This document shows, in pieces, positions 45,712 to 59,100 of a DNA stretch of 64,000 nt (its first letter is position 1; each line of letters opens with the position of its first letter). This stretch comes from Asterella californica. Taxonomy: Eukaryota > Streptophyta > Marchantiopsida > Marchantiales > Aytoniaceae. The notes below the pieces were generated by a model that saw only the letters and a list, made by a program, of their open reading frames with translations, did not search any database and was not told where the DNA came from. A program made the position numbers and the translations under genes. Location: positions 1,178,001 through 1,242,000 of the forward strand of contig JAYKYS010000012.1 in the NCBI GenBank assembly GCA_036924285.1, given 5' to 3'.

Positions 45712-48700
45712 ATGGGGAAACTTCCGGTGTTTTACGGAAAGGATGGAGAAGACGTGGAAGGATTTGTGAGGGACTTCAAAAGAGCATGCATTGGCAATGG
45801 AGATCGAAAGAAGAGCGAGTGGGTAGGGTTGATACCTGAATTTCTTGAGAATTCTGCATTGACATGGTATGAGGATAGGAAGAAGAGAAGCGTAGTGGGG
45901 ACTCCAGTTGATACTTGGGAAGTATTGACGGAGGCCTTAATTGAAACTTTTCTTCCCGATGAAAGTTACGAGAAGTTAATGGTAGAGGTAACTTACCTCA
46001 AACAAGGAGAGAAAGAGAAAGTAAGGACTTACGCCGAGAGGGTGGAGAAATTAGAACAAAAGTTTCGGGTGGTTTTACGAAAGAGTGGAGATGTAGTAGA
46101 ACCAACGATGGTGGGCATTGGAGCAATGCTCACAAAGAATTTTATTGGGGGATTGAGGCCGGAGATTCGAACACAAGTGCGGTATGAGAGACCAACTTCG
46201 AAGGCTGATGCAGTGAAGATCGCAACCAGGATGGAAGAGAGTCTGGATGGAGACGACTTGCAACCAATGACTGTTGGGGCAGCATGTGGAGATGTGCAAG
46301 GGCCGATCATGCCAACTCTGACGCCTGCGAGTGTGCCGACTGTTCGATTTCAGAATCTGACTCCGGTAGCTCCTACTAGTGCGGTTACAATCACTGTACC
46401 ATCTAGATCTGTTACTCCCGACTTTCGTGATGAGTTGAAAAGTTTGACAGAGTCTCTAGCGGATTTGAAGATCAATATGATGAATTTGTTGCAACACCGC
46501 AGTCCAAATGTTGGAGGAGGCTCACGAGGTTATGAGAACTATCAGTCTAGAGGTGGACCACCGCAAGGATCACCAAGTAACTACACGAACCAAGGATGTT
46601 TTACGTGCGGAGGATCACATTTCCAACGTAATTGTCCAAGTCGTAATGGTGGAACGGCGGATGGAGCTTCAACTTCACAAAGCAAGGACAAGGGTGTAGC
46701 ATGCATTGACATCTTGGAGCCACGAGATGTACGAGAAGGTTTTCAATCTGTAGAGCTGTTGGCTCAAGAGAGGAAGAGGATGAGGACGCATTTCGACGAG
46801 GGAGAACCAGTCGTGATGGAAGATTCTCCAAGTCAAAATACTCGGAGTAGCAAATCTTCTTCAAAAACCAAAGAACGGCGGAAGAAATTGAGAAATACTG
46901 ATTTCACAATTTCGATGGAGCAATCAAAATACAATGTGGTGGAAGACGTGGGTAAGCAACGAGCAAACATTACTGTGGGACAGTTGATTGCTCTAAATCC
47001 TTCGGTGAGGAAAGAACTTCGTAGCGGTCTAAGCTCCCGACGAGGTCGGAAGAAGAAGGTAAATCCTTCTACTGTCGGTGTGAGTGCTTTAGATGCTAGT
47101 GAAGGAGAGGTGTGCAACAAGGCATCAAAAGTAGAGGCTCGTATCAATGGGAGAGATGTCTCGGATGTTCTAGTCGATGGAGGATCGGCAGTAAATGCCA
47201 TCTCAGAACGACTCATGAGGAAGTTGGATCTAGTACCAACTCGTCCTTCTAGTATCACGGTGGGCATGGCTAACAGACAGCGAGTTAGACCATTGGGAAT
47301 GCTGGAAAGAGTTTGTGTGTCAGTAATGGGAGTGCAAGTAAACATGACATTTCAAATCTTGAAAGAGTCAAGTTATGAAATGTTACTCGGAAGACCTTGG
47401 CTTCGAGCAGTACATGCAACGGATAACTGGCACAAAGGTTATTTACGCATCGGACCGAATCACCACCGGATCAAAGTTCCATTGCTCGGAGATCAAGTTG
47501 GGACGTCGGAATCGGATCGACCCACATCAGACTACTGGGAGTCAGAAGTTGTTGATACTACTTCTGATGTAGGTACCAATTCTTCAGATTCAGAATCTGA
47601 AAATACATCGTCGGAAGAGGAGAGAGAAGAACGAAATGTGGGTGTGAATGTAGTGGATCTTTTTCCTTCTCCGGAAGTGCAAAGAGACCGAGACAAAGAA
47701 CCGTTGACTCCCGAGGAGGTGGAGAGAAGAATTGCCACCTTACGTTATGGATCGAAGGTTACTAAAGAGGAGAAGAGTTGTTTCGAAGAGATCTTTCGCA
47801 AATACATTCATGTATTTGCATTTAGTTACAAGGATCTGAGGGAGGTCACACTGGAGCAACATTGTATCGAGTTAGAGAAGGAAGTCAAACCGATGCGACA
47901 GAAGCAACAAAGAGTGAGTCCTCCAATTGCGGATCTGGTAAAAGAAGAGATCGAGAAGCTGCACACTGCCGGGTTCATTTACGAGGTGGAGCATTCTGAA
48001 TGGGTATCACCCATTGTGATCGTAAAGAAGAAAAATGGCAAATTGAGGGTGTGTGTTGATTACAAGAAGCTCAATGCGGTCACAAAGAAGGATTATTATC
48101 CTCTACCTTTCATTGACGAGATCTTGGAAGAAGTGGCGGGAAACGAATGGTACAGCTTTGGAGATGGTTATAGCGGATATAACTAGATCAAAATTGCACC
48201 AGAACATCAACACCTGACCACTTTCACTACTCCGTGGGGTACGTTTGCGTTTCGAGTCATGCCATTTGGTCTGTGTAATACTCCTGCGACGTTTTAAAGG
48301 TTTATGAACAAAGTGTTCGAACCTTTCTTAAGAAAGTTTGTGAGAGATTTTATAGATGACTTTTGTGTTTACGGGAGTAAGGAGAAGCATTTTGAGCACC
48401 TTGTGAAGGTCTTAGAATGTTTAGATGTAGCAAATGCATCTCTCAATCCGGAGAAATGTATTTTTGGGTGTGAGGAAGGGTTACTCTTGGGTCATATCAT
48501 ATCCAAGGACGGCATTGCCGTTGATCCAGAGAAGGTGCAGAAGATCTTAGAGCTCCCTTTTCCTAGTACTCTCACTAAGCTACGACAGTTTTTAGGTATG
48601 GTGGGGTATTATCGAAGGTTTATACTCTCGTTCTCACATAAAGCATATGCTTTGACAGCATATCTGAAGAAGGGAGTAGATTACGTGTTGATTTTAGGAG

Positions 48701-50541
48701 ATGAAGAAGCTCTAGCCGCCTTTGAGGAACTGAAGAAAGCTCTTACTTCAGCTCCAATCTTGGTTAAGCCCGATTGGAATAAACAGTTTATTCTATATAC
48801 GGATGCTTCAAATATAGCAATAAGATGTACTCTAAGTCAGTATGATGTTGAAGGTAGAGATCATCCTATTGCATATGCTAGTCGGCAAATGGTCAAGGCA
48901 GAGAGAAATTATTCTGTGACAGAGAGAGAAGGATTAGCAGTGATCTATGCTCTGAGAAAATTTCGACATTATCTCATAGGAGGCAAGTTCACTATCGTTA
49001 TAGATCATAAGGCATTGAAATACATCTTCAATAAACCTATGGTCGACGGACGATTAGCAAGGTGGAAGCTCTTATTGTCGGAATACGACTATGAGATCTG
49101 CGATCGATCAGGAAAGAAACACGCGAATGCAGATTTGCTATCTAGAGCTTACGATGGGGATGGAGAGGAGCCGGTGGATGACACCTTTCCTGATGAAGAT
49201 TTGATGGTCTTGATGAGCAACTCTATTATCCCAATAGAATATCAAGAAATTTGGGATTTCGTTACGGAAGGTGTCTATCCAGATGGGATGCGGACCAGAG
49301 AGAAGAAGGCGTTGGTGAAACGAAGTCAACCTTACTCGGTGGTGGAAGGTGTGTTATTCCGTGAAGGAGTTGATGGGGTCCTGAGAAGAGCTGCGAGCAA
49401 GGAGGAGTCTCTCCGACTCATGGAAGAATTCCATGACGGTCCAGTATGTGGAGGACATTTCGCAGGCAAGTTGACGGCCCTCAAGATACTTGACGCAGGA
49501 TATCATTGGAGGGGGATGTTTAGAGATTGCCTGACGTATTGTAAAACCTGTGATGTTTGTCAAGCTTTCGCTATCAAATCTAGTGTTTCTACTCCTCTTA
49601 GATCTATTCCGGTTCTTGGACCTTTCGAGAAATGGGGAATAGATTTTGTTGGGCCTTTGAATCGCACCCCTCGCAACAATAAGTATATTGTTGTAGCCAC
49701 AGATTATCTTACAAAGTGGGTAGAAGCTAGACCTCTTGTAACTATTGGAGAAGTTGAGGTGGGTAGATTTCTGTACGAACGGATCATTACTCGGTTTGGA
49801 TGTCCTCTGGAGTTAGTTTCTGATAGGGGTCGAGAATTTGTGAGTGGTATGACTACTGCTATGTGCACCCACTTCTCCATTTCTCACAGGGTTACTACTT
49901 CATATAAACCTAGTTCAAACGGTTTGGTAGAGAGGACAAACTTTACCTTGTGTCAAATGTTAGCAAAGGATGCTGACATGGAAGGGGCCAAACACAACTG
50001 GGACAAGCGTCTTCATGCGGTTCTATGGGAGTATCGTACAACAGTGAAGACGTCTACGGGATATTCACCTTTCAAGATGGTGTATGGGTTGGAATCAAGA
50101 TTACCAATCCAGTTCGACCTAACCACCTTTCAAACCTTGCAAGCTAGACTGAAGAGAAAGGGTGATCCAATAGCTGAGAAAGAGAGGGGAGAAACCTTGT
50201 TGGAGCTGGAGGAGTATAGAGACGATGCAACTCAACGAATTGAGATGGCTCAGCTACAACAGAAGAAGAGCTATGACAAGCGCTTGGCGAAGAACAAAAC
50301 GAAGTTACAGCCATTTCAAGAGGGTGAGTGGGTGATGTTATGGGATGCTATTAGGCACAAGCGAGTTCAAAAGAAATTCTTACGTCGATATTCTGGACCT
50401 TTCATCATCTCCAAAGTGTGGAGTAATGACACCTATGATCTTCAAGAAAGGAGTGGTACGTTCTTCGACCGAGTGAACCACGACAAGCTAAAGAAGTTCC
50501 ATCAACGTGATACTTCACTCCGAGGACGGAGTGAAAATTAA
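45712..50541 (+). pseudogene. Gag-pol polyprotein, element A
   Basis: One frame of 1,610 codons including two internal stops. Gag capsid region is about residues 1-230 (ALTWYEDRKK, EALIETFLPDESYEKLM, QYAERVEKLEQKFR-like pattern). A zinc knuckle CFTCGGSHFQRNC starts near residue 296, and the aspartic protease signature LVDGGSAVNAIS near 488. RT runs from about 700, with YKKLNAVTKKDYYPLPFIDE and the catalytic FIDDF near 881. RNase H reads YTDASNIAI. Integrase has HHCC (YCKTCDVCQ), GIDFVGPL, LVSDRGREF and NGLVERTN. The stops are TAG at 48,184-48,186 and TAA at 48,295-48,297; element B or the family pattern has Gln at both, so each needs one C-to-T change. Confidence 0.93.
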
Positions 50542-50554
50542 GTCTGGGGGTAAA
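50535..50554 (+). promoter_or_regulatory. Polypurine tract, element A
   Basis: AAATTAAGTCTGGGGGTAAA directly precedes the 3' LTR; element B has a matching GTCCGGGGGTAAAA. This is the expected start of plus-strand DNA synthesis. Confidence 0.75.
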
Positions 50555-51353
50555 TGTCACACCACAAGTATCCCATTATTTGTGTGTATGCTTATATACA
50601 TTTCATTAGGTATGACTATCTTAAAGGTTACTCTAGTTTGAAGATCTAAATTTAGAGTGATCAAAAGTAGTCATAACTAGCTGAGATAGTTATAACTAAG
50701 TTGAGGAAACTATTAGAGGTTCCACTATGGCACTATAGGACAAGTGCGGAGCTCTAAATATGCTTTCCAAAAGTATGTAACTTTGTTGACCATCGCTGAT
50801 TGGATGCATGATGAAAAGTCATGCACAAAGATCTAAAGATGCTCCTCAAAAGACGTATTAGTGTGTTGTCGTCTTTCGACTGGATAGCGTGGAAAGTTAA
50901 CACTTTACAAAAGCTAAAGTAGGAGAATCTCTTACTTTAGTAAAGTAGAACAAGTAATGTGTGTGCTATTCTTAAGTCTTAGTAGTCTTTAGAAGTTTTA
51001 CTATTTTGGATTGCGCACTTACCATGAAGTAACGTAACTTAGTAAAAGTTACCACGGTAAGAAGTTGTAGAGTATATAAGGAGGAGTTGAGAAGGTAGAA
51101 GACACTCTCATTTTCCTGTCTATAAGTAAAGTGAGCATTGGAGACCTTGGGAGTCCTTGAGTACTATGTGATGCAATGTGGAAGGCGGGGTTAGAACTTG
51201 TTTGCAGGAATGCTATTAGAGGGACCGATGTGACCATACGGGTCAGAGTGTTGAGTGAAGTGAGCATGGGTATGATAGAATCTTTGTAATTAAGGTGCAC
51301 TAGTAATCCTAGTCATCTGAGGTACCCCTGGGTGAGAGACAGGCCGGCTTACA
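50555..51353 (+). repeat. Element A 3' LTR
   Basis: 799 bp, nearly identical to 43,723-44,521, with TATATAAG at 51,073-51,080. The Harbinger transposase resumes on the minus strand immediately after it. Confidence 0.93.
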
Positions 51354-52752
51354 GTCCCGTGTCCAATCCCCCAAAGAAGCAAAGAACGACCTAGAGCAGA
51401 ACCGTTGTCATTATGACCAAATCGATCCAATGCAACTGCTACATGTAAAGACACAGGAGCTTGCTTCACCCGAGCTTGATTATAAAATATAGAATGAGTT
51501 TCCACTATATCAACTAATCTGGAAAAGCTCCTTCTATCCATCCTGGTCAGCTGTCTAAAAGAATCATCTGGAAGATTTTCAAAGTAATTTTTGTAAAAAT
51601 CTTTGCTCTTAAAGAAGGTGAACTGATCTTGTCTTTCTAAATATCGACAGGGAACGGCATCCTCGTGCAGTCCTGTTGGCTAGACTGGTGTGTCGAGGAG
51701 TAGGCGCAGGAAGTAGAGGGAGTGAGCTTCCCAATGCCAATGTGACTTCTTCTCGGAGAATGGATTGCTGATTTGAGTGCAGAAGCTTTGTCCATGTCTT
51801 CTGGGTGGTGGGTTTTCTTGGATTCACTCCCGATTGTGCATGGGAAGCGTTCTTCTTGAGTGGCAGTGACTGTCAGCAGTTGTGGAATTGCAGCTTGGCT
51901 CGTCCAGTGGAGCACTTAGGATCTACGTACGGACGGTCTTATGGGTAAAAGATCCCAGAAGACAGAGTAGTCGGAGCAGCAAAGAGAAGAAGAAAGAAGC
52001 CTTCTTCCCACAGCAGAAGACGACATCCTCAAGTAGAAGACGGTGCAATTGTACGCACGTTTGTTGTCTTCCTCCCCAAACTATTACAAGCAGGGATGGC
52101 TTGTTAGTCAAGATCCGGACTAGAAGCCTGTCGGAATCTTAATTTCTCCTTTTCATCTTGTTTTCTCTTGTTTGGATTTTCCCTTCTTCTCCATCTTCTC
52201 TCATCTTCCCCATCTTCTTACCTTCTTCTAGTGAGCTTCCGAGACTTCTATTGAGCTTCCGTGAAGGTGAATGTCGTTGTAGTGTTGCAGGAAGATCATT
52301 TCCGTAGACAGAAGCCTGGGAAGGCTACAGGGGGCATACACCCTGTGATTAATCTAACCCATTGGAACATGAGAGAGAGCAAGGTGTAACAGCCATTGCT
52401 AGTCAATTTCTGTGAAGCAGAAGCAGTCTTCTGGAGGTGTGAGAAGCTGAGTTGGACCCCCAGAAGCCGAGAATTGCTTCGGGAAGAAAATTCGATACAG
52501 TTCAATCAGTTCTTCTTCATAATCTGAATCTAACCCTCCATCGTCCTCAGAAGAACTTATCACCTTCTCCATATTCTCTTCTTCTCTCGAATCAGTCTCC
52601 TTCTCGACGTCCTCGTCCATTTCACTTTCAGTCTCATTCTCCGTATCATTCTCGGCAGATTCATCCGAACTCGAAGAAGCTAACATCACTCGCATTTCCA
52701 CAATGTCCTCTATAGTTTTCAACAGAAGTTTTCTTTCTGAAACTCGTGGCAT
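51354..52752 (-). pseudogene. Harbinger transposase, N-terminal part
   Basis: The first coding block (52,752 to about 52,400) starts MPRVSERKLLLKTIEDIVEM and is followed by an acidic Glu/Ser stretch and ELIELYRIFFPKQ. The next block begins after a CCAGTCTAG acceptor near 51,680 and reads ERQDQFTFFKSKDFYKN, DDSFRQLTRMDRRSFSRLVD, SIFYNQ, SLHVAVALDRFGHND and LLWGIGHGT, the standard N-terminal half of a Harbinger transposase. The roughly 700 bp between is probably an intron; its donor is not certain, and a nested insertion is possible. The frame then runs into gypsy element A and continues at 43,722. Confidence 0.82.
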
Positions 52753-53173
52753 ATTTAGAATTGTGATTTGAACTTCGAGGGGAACAACGCTTGGGAATAT
52801 TACTTCGATGGGAACAGCGCTGTCTCTCTATCTAGTTGATCTTGGTTCAGAGCATTCATCATCGAGAAATCTACGTGAAATCTAAAATTCTCTTTCAAAG
52901 AAGATGAGTTTTTAATTTCAAATTCAAAGTGTTGCGTGGTACTGCCATGTCACCATGTACTGTATCAGTATCGTAACCATGTACTGTTTCCATCTTATGT
53001 TAGTACATGTGAATTAATTTACGGACAAATTTGTTACGGTCAGAAGGATGAGAGCCACGGTCCACTTCTGTGGGTACCCCCCGGAGGTACCCGCGACCGA
53101 CATGGCTGTTGTCTGTAAATACAGCCCGTGGATACACGAATAATCCTGACGGTCAGTAACTTTGACACCCCCT

Positions 53174-55195
53174 ATTGTTAACATCGTCTGAAGGAATTTC
53201 AAGTCAGATCTAGAATCTCGTCAATGAAAATGGATGCATAGATAATATTTGCCTGACAACTTGTTCTTGATTGTATTTCACCATGTTTTCTCGATCTCAT
53301 CCAAGTATATGTAACATGTATTTTGAATATCTCTTTTGATGTTGAGAACATTCTGTAATGCATTAAGTGCACTTTCTTCTCTTTCCACTGACCTCACTAA
53401 TGTAGTTTTAGCACGTTTTGCTTACGAGTAAGATTCAATGATAGGAAGTATGATGCATGCATTTCTCGTCTCGTTGGAAAGAATTCCAATTGGCGAGCTC
53501 CTTCTATTGAGATCCAATGGCATCAATTGTAAACTTTTTACTCCATACTCAAACCTTCTCGCACTCATCAACCAAAATCAAAATTGAACCAAGAGTTCAA
53601 TTTTATTTTGAACTATTGGTTGTAAGTGATATTATGAAAAGTTCAGATGTAACCATCATGAGTAGCTATAGTTAGGACGAGAGGAGCTCATTTGTTGGTG
53701 GGTCCATGTGACACATCAGCAATCCATGTACTAGTAGGTGGATCTCTCTTGCTAGAAGGATAAGGTGCAATATCAGCAATCCGGCTAAGTGGATCTCACT
53801 TGTTGGTGAGACCATGTGACACATCAACAATCCATGTACTAGTAGGTGGATCCCTCTTGCTAGAAGGATAAGGTGCAATGTCAGCAATCCGTGTGTTAGT
53901 TGTGTTAGTACATGTATCGTGTTGTGTACGGCTCTTGTGTGAAATTCTCATAAAACTTAGGATGTGTTTTTCTTCTATGTCTCATGAACCTTATCGTGTA
54001 ACTCACAGAATGGTGTGATGGATGCCACGTCGTCATTATCTATTTAAGTGATCATACGATAGTGAAACGTGCCGAATCAGCAATCAGTGCGCGTTCACTT
54101 CAGTGGTCCTTGTCACTGAATTTGGATATAAAATGGTGGGTCAAGAGTTTGTAAGGCATTCTCTCTTAGCTGATGATTCATGAGAGTTCTTGATGGTCTG
54201 CATGGAGGGGTGAAGAACTACGGTGTCGGGATGAGAGTTTCTTGGGAAGGGCAGAACCTTCTGGCTGTGGTATGACAGTGAAGATTGTATATGTCTACTC
54301 AAGAAAGCGTTGGGCTTCTAGCTGTGGTTGCTAACTCAAAGGGTAGGCTTCAAGTTACAAGTTGGCACTGTAAAACACTCATACAGGTCTCTTGGCTCCT
54401 CTGATATGTTCACGAAACGAAAAATCAGGTTGAACTAGTAATGATAAGGTCAGACGATGAACTTTGACACTCAAGAATATGAAATATTTGAAGGTTTAGA
54501 CTTCTAAACTTCTCCTACATGTAAAAGAGACCTCACTGGACACACATTAGACCCATGCTTCTAAGTTTAGAGTTTTACAAAAGATAAAAATGGACCAATG
54601 GGAGTTCATAGCTCCACTTGAGTGTCCTTTAGTGTCCTAATCCACGTGGTAACTTAACTTCACTCATAGGCTACCATGCCAGGCCCTTAAAGTGCCAACG
54701 CAAATCTTTAACTACCTAAAATGACATGCAACTTTGAAAGATAACTTAAACCAGCTAGAAAGCGTGCATGAGCGATAAGTAAGTAAAACCCATGAGCTTA
54801 AACTCTATCAACATGGTAAACCTAAGTTATGTACTTTGAACATCAAAGATAAGTATAAATTCACTTGCACAAGCGTGCGAATGCTTGAACAAGATAAAGA
54901 ACATACTATCAACCTACTAGGACTCAAAACATATAACACAACGGTGTTAACATATGCATAAAGGACTAGGAGTAGTATTAAGCTACGACTACTAACTCTC
55001 AAGTGTCGAAGTAGAGTGTAGCCGCCAATGCTCACAACCTCCAGAATCGACTTCTCTGACGTCTTAACTTCACTCAGAGAGACTAACTCCTGACAGAGAG
55101 GTGAATTATTCACTATGTGAAATGATTCACATCACGACATCCATCCCCTCCAAACCTGCACATCCTCCAGCATGTACCAACCTCTTCATTCTTCT
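53174..55195. other. Repeat-rich noncoding interval
   Basis: Between the Harbinger element and gypsy element B. No coding sequence can be supported; the minus frame at 54,808-55,113 has no motif. It contains a 108-bp tandem repeat and two TATA-like boxes (TATTTAAG near 54,040 and GATATAAAATGG near 54,125), so it may be an LTR-like regulatory fragment. Confidence 0.4.
53689..53896 (+). repeat. 108-bp tandem duplication
   Basis: Two copies of a unit with CCATGTGACACATC, CAATCCATGTACTAGTAGGT and CTTGCTAGAAGGATAAGG, starting CCATGTG at 53,704 and 53,812. Confidence 0.9.
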
Positions 55196-56110
55196 TGTAA
55201 ACCCTCCGCGGTCCTATCGATCAACTACCCCCCCGATCTCTCAACCTCCACGATCGTCATCCACGAATCTGCAACATGTCGGGTCTGTCTCTCACTCAGG
55301 GGTCACCTCTGATGGCTTTGATGGAAGCACACCATGAACTTGAAAGGAAAATGCTGAGTTCACTCATTCATACACACACAAACTTATCAACTAAAAATCT
55401 CCTTAAACACATCAACTAAAATCCTCCATTCTAACGACGTCTCTCAAGTTTCTCACATGCTAAAAATATCTCACACTCTCTATATTACTCAAGTTGTCAT
55501 TACGACAATGTGGAAACAAGGATGAGGAGCTCTTCTCTACTCCTCTATTTATACATTCTAGGTTTTTACTTTGGTACCCCCCGGTAACTCAGCCGTAACT
55601 ACTTTTACCGGGTTTTACTAAGATATTACTTAAGGTAAAAGCATTGATCACATGGGCTTTTTACCTTTTCACATGGGCTTATTCCTTCAAAGTCAACAAC
55701 TTCTAGAAGGATTCTGGAATATTCTCAAGGAATCTCGAATTTCCACCCCCTTCTACACTAGGACCCACTAAAAAGGAAACATGTGAAATCTCTTCTTGTT
55801 TTTAATGCCCACAAAGTCCACAACTTTAATCCAACCACTAATATCAAGTCAAAAAGGAGATAAGGGATACTTTCCACCTCCTTTCTACCTTTTAGACAAG
55901 ATGACAAGATAGTAGTGCTCACTCTTTAGCAAATATCTGAATTCTGCCAAAAGTACAGCTAAGTTTAACCATAACTAACTTTTAGCTAGTCATGACTAAC
56001 TTGATACATCCTTAAAGTACTTTGGCAGCCAATAAACATTCTCAACACTTAGTTATAACTAAACACCTTACTAATAGACAAACTTCTTATGTGTAACATA
56101 GGTCGTTACA
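55196..56110 (-). repeat. Element B 3' LTR
   Basis: Reads TGTAACGACC to GGTTTACA on the minus strand, 915 bp. TATAAATAG lies at 55,553-55,545. The LTR differs greatly from that of element A although the proteins are similar. Its end is shared with 63,024-63,189. Confidence 0.9.
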
Positions 56111-56122
56111 TTTTACCCCCGG
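56111..56122 (-). promoter_or_regulatory. Polypurine tract, element B
   Basis: CCGGGGGTAAAA on the minus strand adjoins the 3' LTR and overlaps the region just after the pol stop, as in element A. Confidence 0.7.
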
Positions 56123-56123
56123 A

Positions 56124-59100
56124 CTAAATTTTCGCTCCGTCCTCGGAGTGAAGAGAGAACTTTCGTCGATGAAACAACTTCAACTTGTCATGATTTACTC
56201 GATAAAATCTCCTTCCTCCCAGCTCCTGAAGGTCATATGTGAAGTTGCTCCACACCTTATCTACAACAAAAGGACCAAAATATCACGGAAGAAACTTCTT
56301 CCTAGCCCTCTTGAATCTGATAGCATCATACAACATAACCCAATCTTCGACTTGAAAAGGTTTTACCTCCCTCTTGCCCAACCGTTTGTCGTAACTCTTC
56401 TTTTGATACGCCTGAGCTCGTTCCATCCGGATCATTGCTACCGCTCGGGTCTCTTCCAACTCCATGAGTTGCTCCCTTCTTGATCTGACCACGTCTTCTC
56501 CTCTCGACCTCTTCAACTTTCGTTGAATAGTTTGAAAAGTATCCAATTCGAATTGGATCGGCAACTTGGACTCCACTCCATAAACCAGTCGAAATGGGGA
56601 GTATCCAGTAGAAGTCTTTGTTGTCGTTCGGTACTCCCATAAGATGGCATGTAGTCTCTTATCCCAAGTATGTTTCGCAGTTTCAACACCAGCATCTTTG
56701 GCGAGCATCATACAAAGTGTAAGATTGGTCTTCTCCGCAAGACCATTAGCATTTGGTTTGTATGAGGTCGTTACTCGTGGCTTGATAGAAAAGTGTTGTA
56801 GCATAGCAGTAGTCATGCTCCCTACAAACTCTCCTCCTCTATCTGAGACCAACTCTAACGGACATCCAAATCTCGTGATGATCCTCTCCCATAAGAATCT
56901 ACCGACTTCTGTTTCATTGGTCTCTCTCAAAGGTCTAGCCTCTACCCACTTGGTACAATAGTCAGTGGCGACTACAATGTATCTATTGCCTCGAGGTGTC
57001 TTATTAAGAGGACCTACAAAGTCAATACCTCATTTCTCAAACGGCCCTAATACTAGAATTGATCTTAACGGACGTGTTCTAGTAGACTTTAGAGCATATG
57101 CTTGACATACGTCACAAGTTTTGCAATAGTCTAAACACTCTTTGAAAATCCCTCTCCAGTGATAACCCGCATCCAAAATCTTGAAGGCTGTTATCTTACC
57201 AGCAAAGTGACCTCCGCAAACAGTTCCGTCGTGAAACTCGTGCATTAGCTTGAATGCCTCCTTCTGACCAACTGCTCTCCTTAGTAACCCATCTGCTCCT
57301 TGATGAAACAGAATTCCCTCCACCATGGTGTAAGGTTTGCATCTCTTGATCAACGCGTTACGTTCTCGGGTATGCATACCTTCTGGAAAAAAACCATCTA
57401 CAAGGAAACTCCAGATTTCCTTGTACTCGTCCGGTATCTCCTCGATGCTTGTGATGGTCATCAGATGCTCGTCTGGAAATGAAACATCAAACGGTTCTTC
57501 TCCCTCATCATCATAAGCCCTTGACAAAAGATCAGCATTCGCATACTTCTTCCCTGGTCTATCTTCGATCACATAATCGTATTCTGTTAGAAGGATCTTC
57601 CAACGAGCAATACGACCTTCAGCATTAGGCTTATTAAAGATATACTTTAAAGCCTTGTGATCTGTGACTATGGAAAATTTCTCTCCTAGCAAGTAGTGTC
57701 GAAATTTCTTCAATCCAAAGATCACCGCTAATCCTTCTCGTTCAGTCACGGAGTAATTCTTCTCCGCTGGAACCATCTGCCTACTAGCATAAGCTATAGG
57801 ATGATCATGCCCATCTCTATCTAGCTGACTTAATGTACATCCGATTGCTACGTTGGAGGCATCCGTATACACAATAAATGCTTTATTCCACTCAGGTTTA
57901 GCAAGTATAGAAGCTGTCACTAATGCCTTTTTCAGCTCCTCAAATGCTTCCTTTGCCTTCTGATCATGCACTATCAAGTCAAAATCAACTCCCTTCTTCA
58001 TGTACATAGTCAAAGCTATTGCTTTGTTTGAGAAGGAAAAGATAAACCTACGATAATATCCAACCATGCCAAGAAACTGCCTCAACTTTGTCAAGTTGAT
58101 CGGAAATGAAAGATCCACAATCTTCTTCACCTTCTCAGGATCTACCGCAATCCCATTCTTGGAAATGATGTGCCCTAACAGCAGACCTTCTTCGCAGCCA
58201 AAGATGCACTTCTCTGGATTTAGAGAAGCGTTGGCTTGCTCCAACCGCTGCAAAACTTTGATTCTTTTCTTCCGTACACACAGAAATCGTCAATGAAATC
58301 CTGAACAAACTTCCCTATGAATGGTTCAAACACCTTGTTCATGAACCTTTGAAACGTGGCCGGAGCATTACATAGTCCGAATGGCATCACCCGAAATGCA
58401 AATGTTCCCCAAGGAGTAGTGAAAGTAGTCAACTGTTGGTACTCCTGTGCTATCTTGATCTGGTTATACCCACTATAACCATCACCAAAGCTGTACCACT
58501 CATGACCAACAACTTCCTCCAAAATCTCATCTATAAATGGTAGAGGATAATAATCCTTCTTGGTAACTGCATTCAACTTCTTATAGTCTATGCACACTCG
58601 CAGCTTACCATTCTTCTTCTTGACAATCACAATGGGTGAAACCCATTCTGAGTTCTCCACCTCATAGATGAAACTCACCTCCTTCAACTTGTCTATCTCC
58701 TCCTTGACCATCATTGCCGTTGTGGGGTTGACCCTTCTCTGCTTCTGTCGAACTGGTCTTGCGTGCTCCTCCAATTCGATTCGATGAGTCTCGAGAGTCA
58801 CCTCCTTCAAATCCTTGTAGCTGAAAGCAAACACATGGATATATTTTCGAAATATATCTAAGAATCTACTTTTCTGTTCTTGAGTGACATTGATACCAAA
58901 CTTCAGGGTAGAGAGTCTTCTCACAATCTCTGCCTCACTCAACTCTTCTTTGTCAGGATCTTTCTCCACTGCTGGTCGAGGCAACAAGTCAATAGCACTA
59001 AGCTGATGTACTGATTCATCTCGACCAAATCCTTCGTCCTCAGACGAGGATTCTTGATCGTAAGAATCTCCGATATCTACTTCTGAGACACTCTGATCGT

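Larger units (their letters stand above)
43723..51353 (+). mobile_element. Ty3/gypsy LTR retrotransposon, element A
   Basis: Complete element of about 7.6 kb inserted in the Harbinger transposase gene. The two 799-bp LTRs differ at about seven places by eye (about 99% identity). Flanking GTCC, or AGTCC if the final A is not counted in the LTR, is duplicated (43,718-43,722 and 51,353-51,357). Order: LTR, primer-binding site, small zinc-knuckle ORF, gag-protease-RT-RNase H-integrase in one frame, polypurine tract, LTR. Integrase after RT places it in Ty3/gypsy; the FIDDFCVYG RT motif and lack of a chromodomain suggest an Athila/Tat-like group. Two nonsense codons in RT stop it acting alone. Confidence 0.95.
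36400..53173. mobile_element. PIF/Harbinger-type DNA transposon, about 16.8 kb, with nested retrotransposon
   Basis: The ends read AGGGGGTGTCAAAGTT on both sides (36,400-36,415 and the reverse complement of 53,158-53,173), with weaker inverted similarity further in (ATTATTCG). ATT flanks both ends (36,397-36,399 and 53,174-53,176), fitting the 3-bp target duplication of this superfamily. Inside are a Myb/SANT-like ORF (plus), the phosphatase-like cargo gene with satellites (plus) and a DDE_4-type transposase (minus), which gypsy element A splits. Without element A it would be about 9.1 kb. The transposase is disrupted, so this copy is immobile on its own. Confidence 0.85.

Noticed and set aside
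53689..55195. Solo LTR downstream of the Harbinger element
   Set aside because: TATA-like boxes and a tandem repeat are present, but no TG...CA borders or target duplication could be found.
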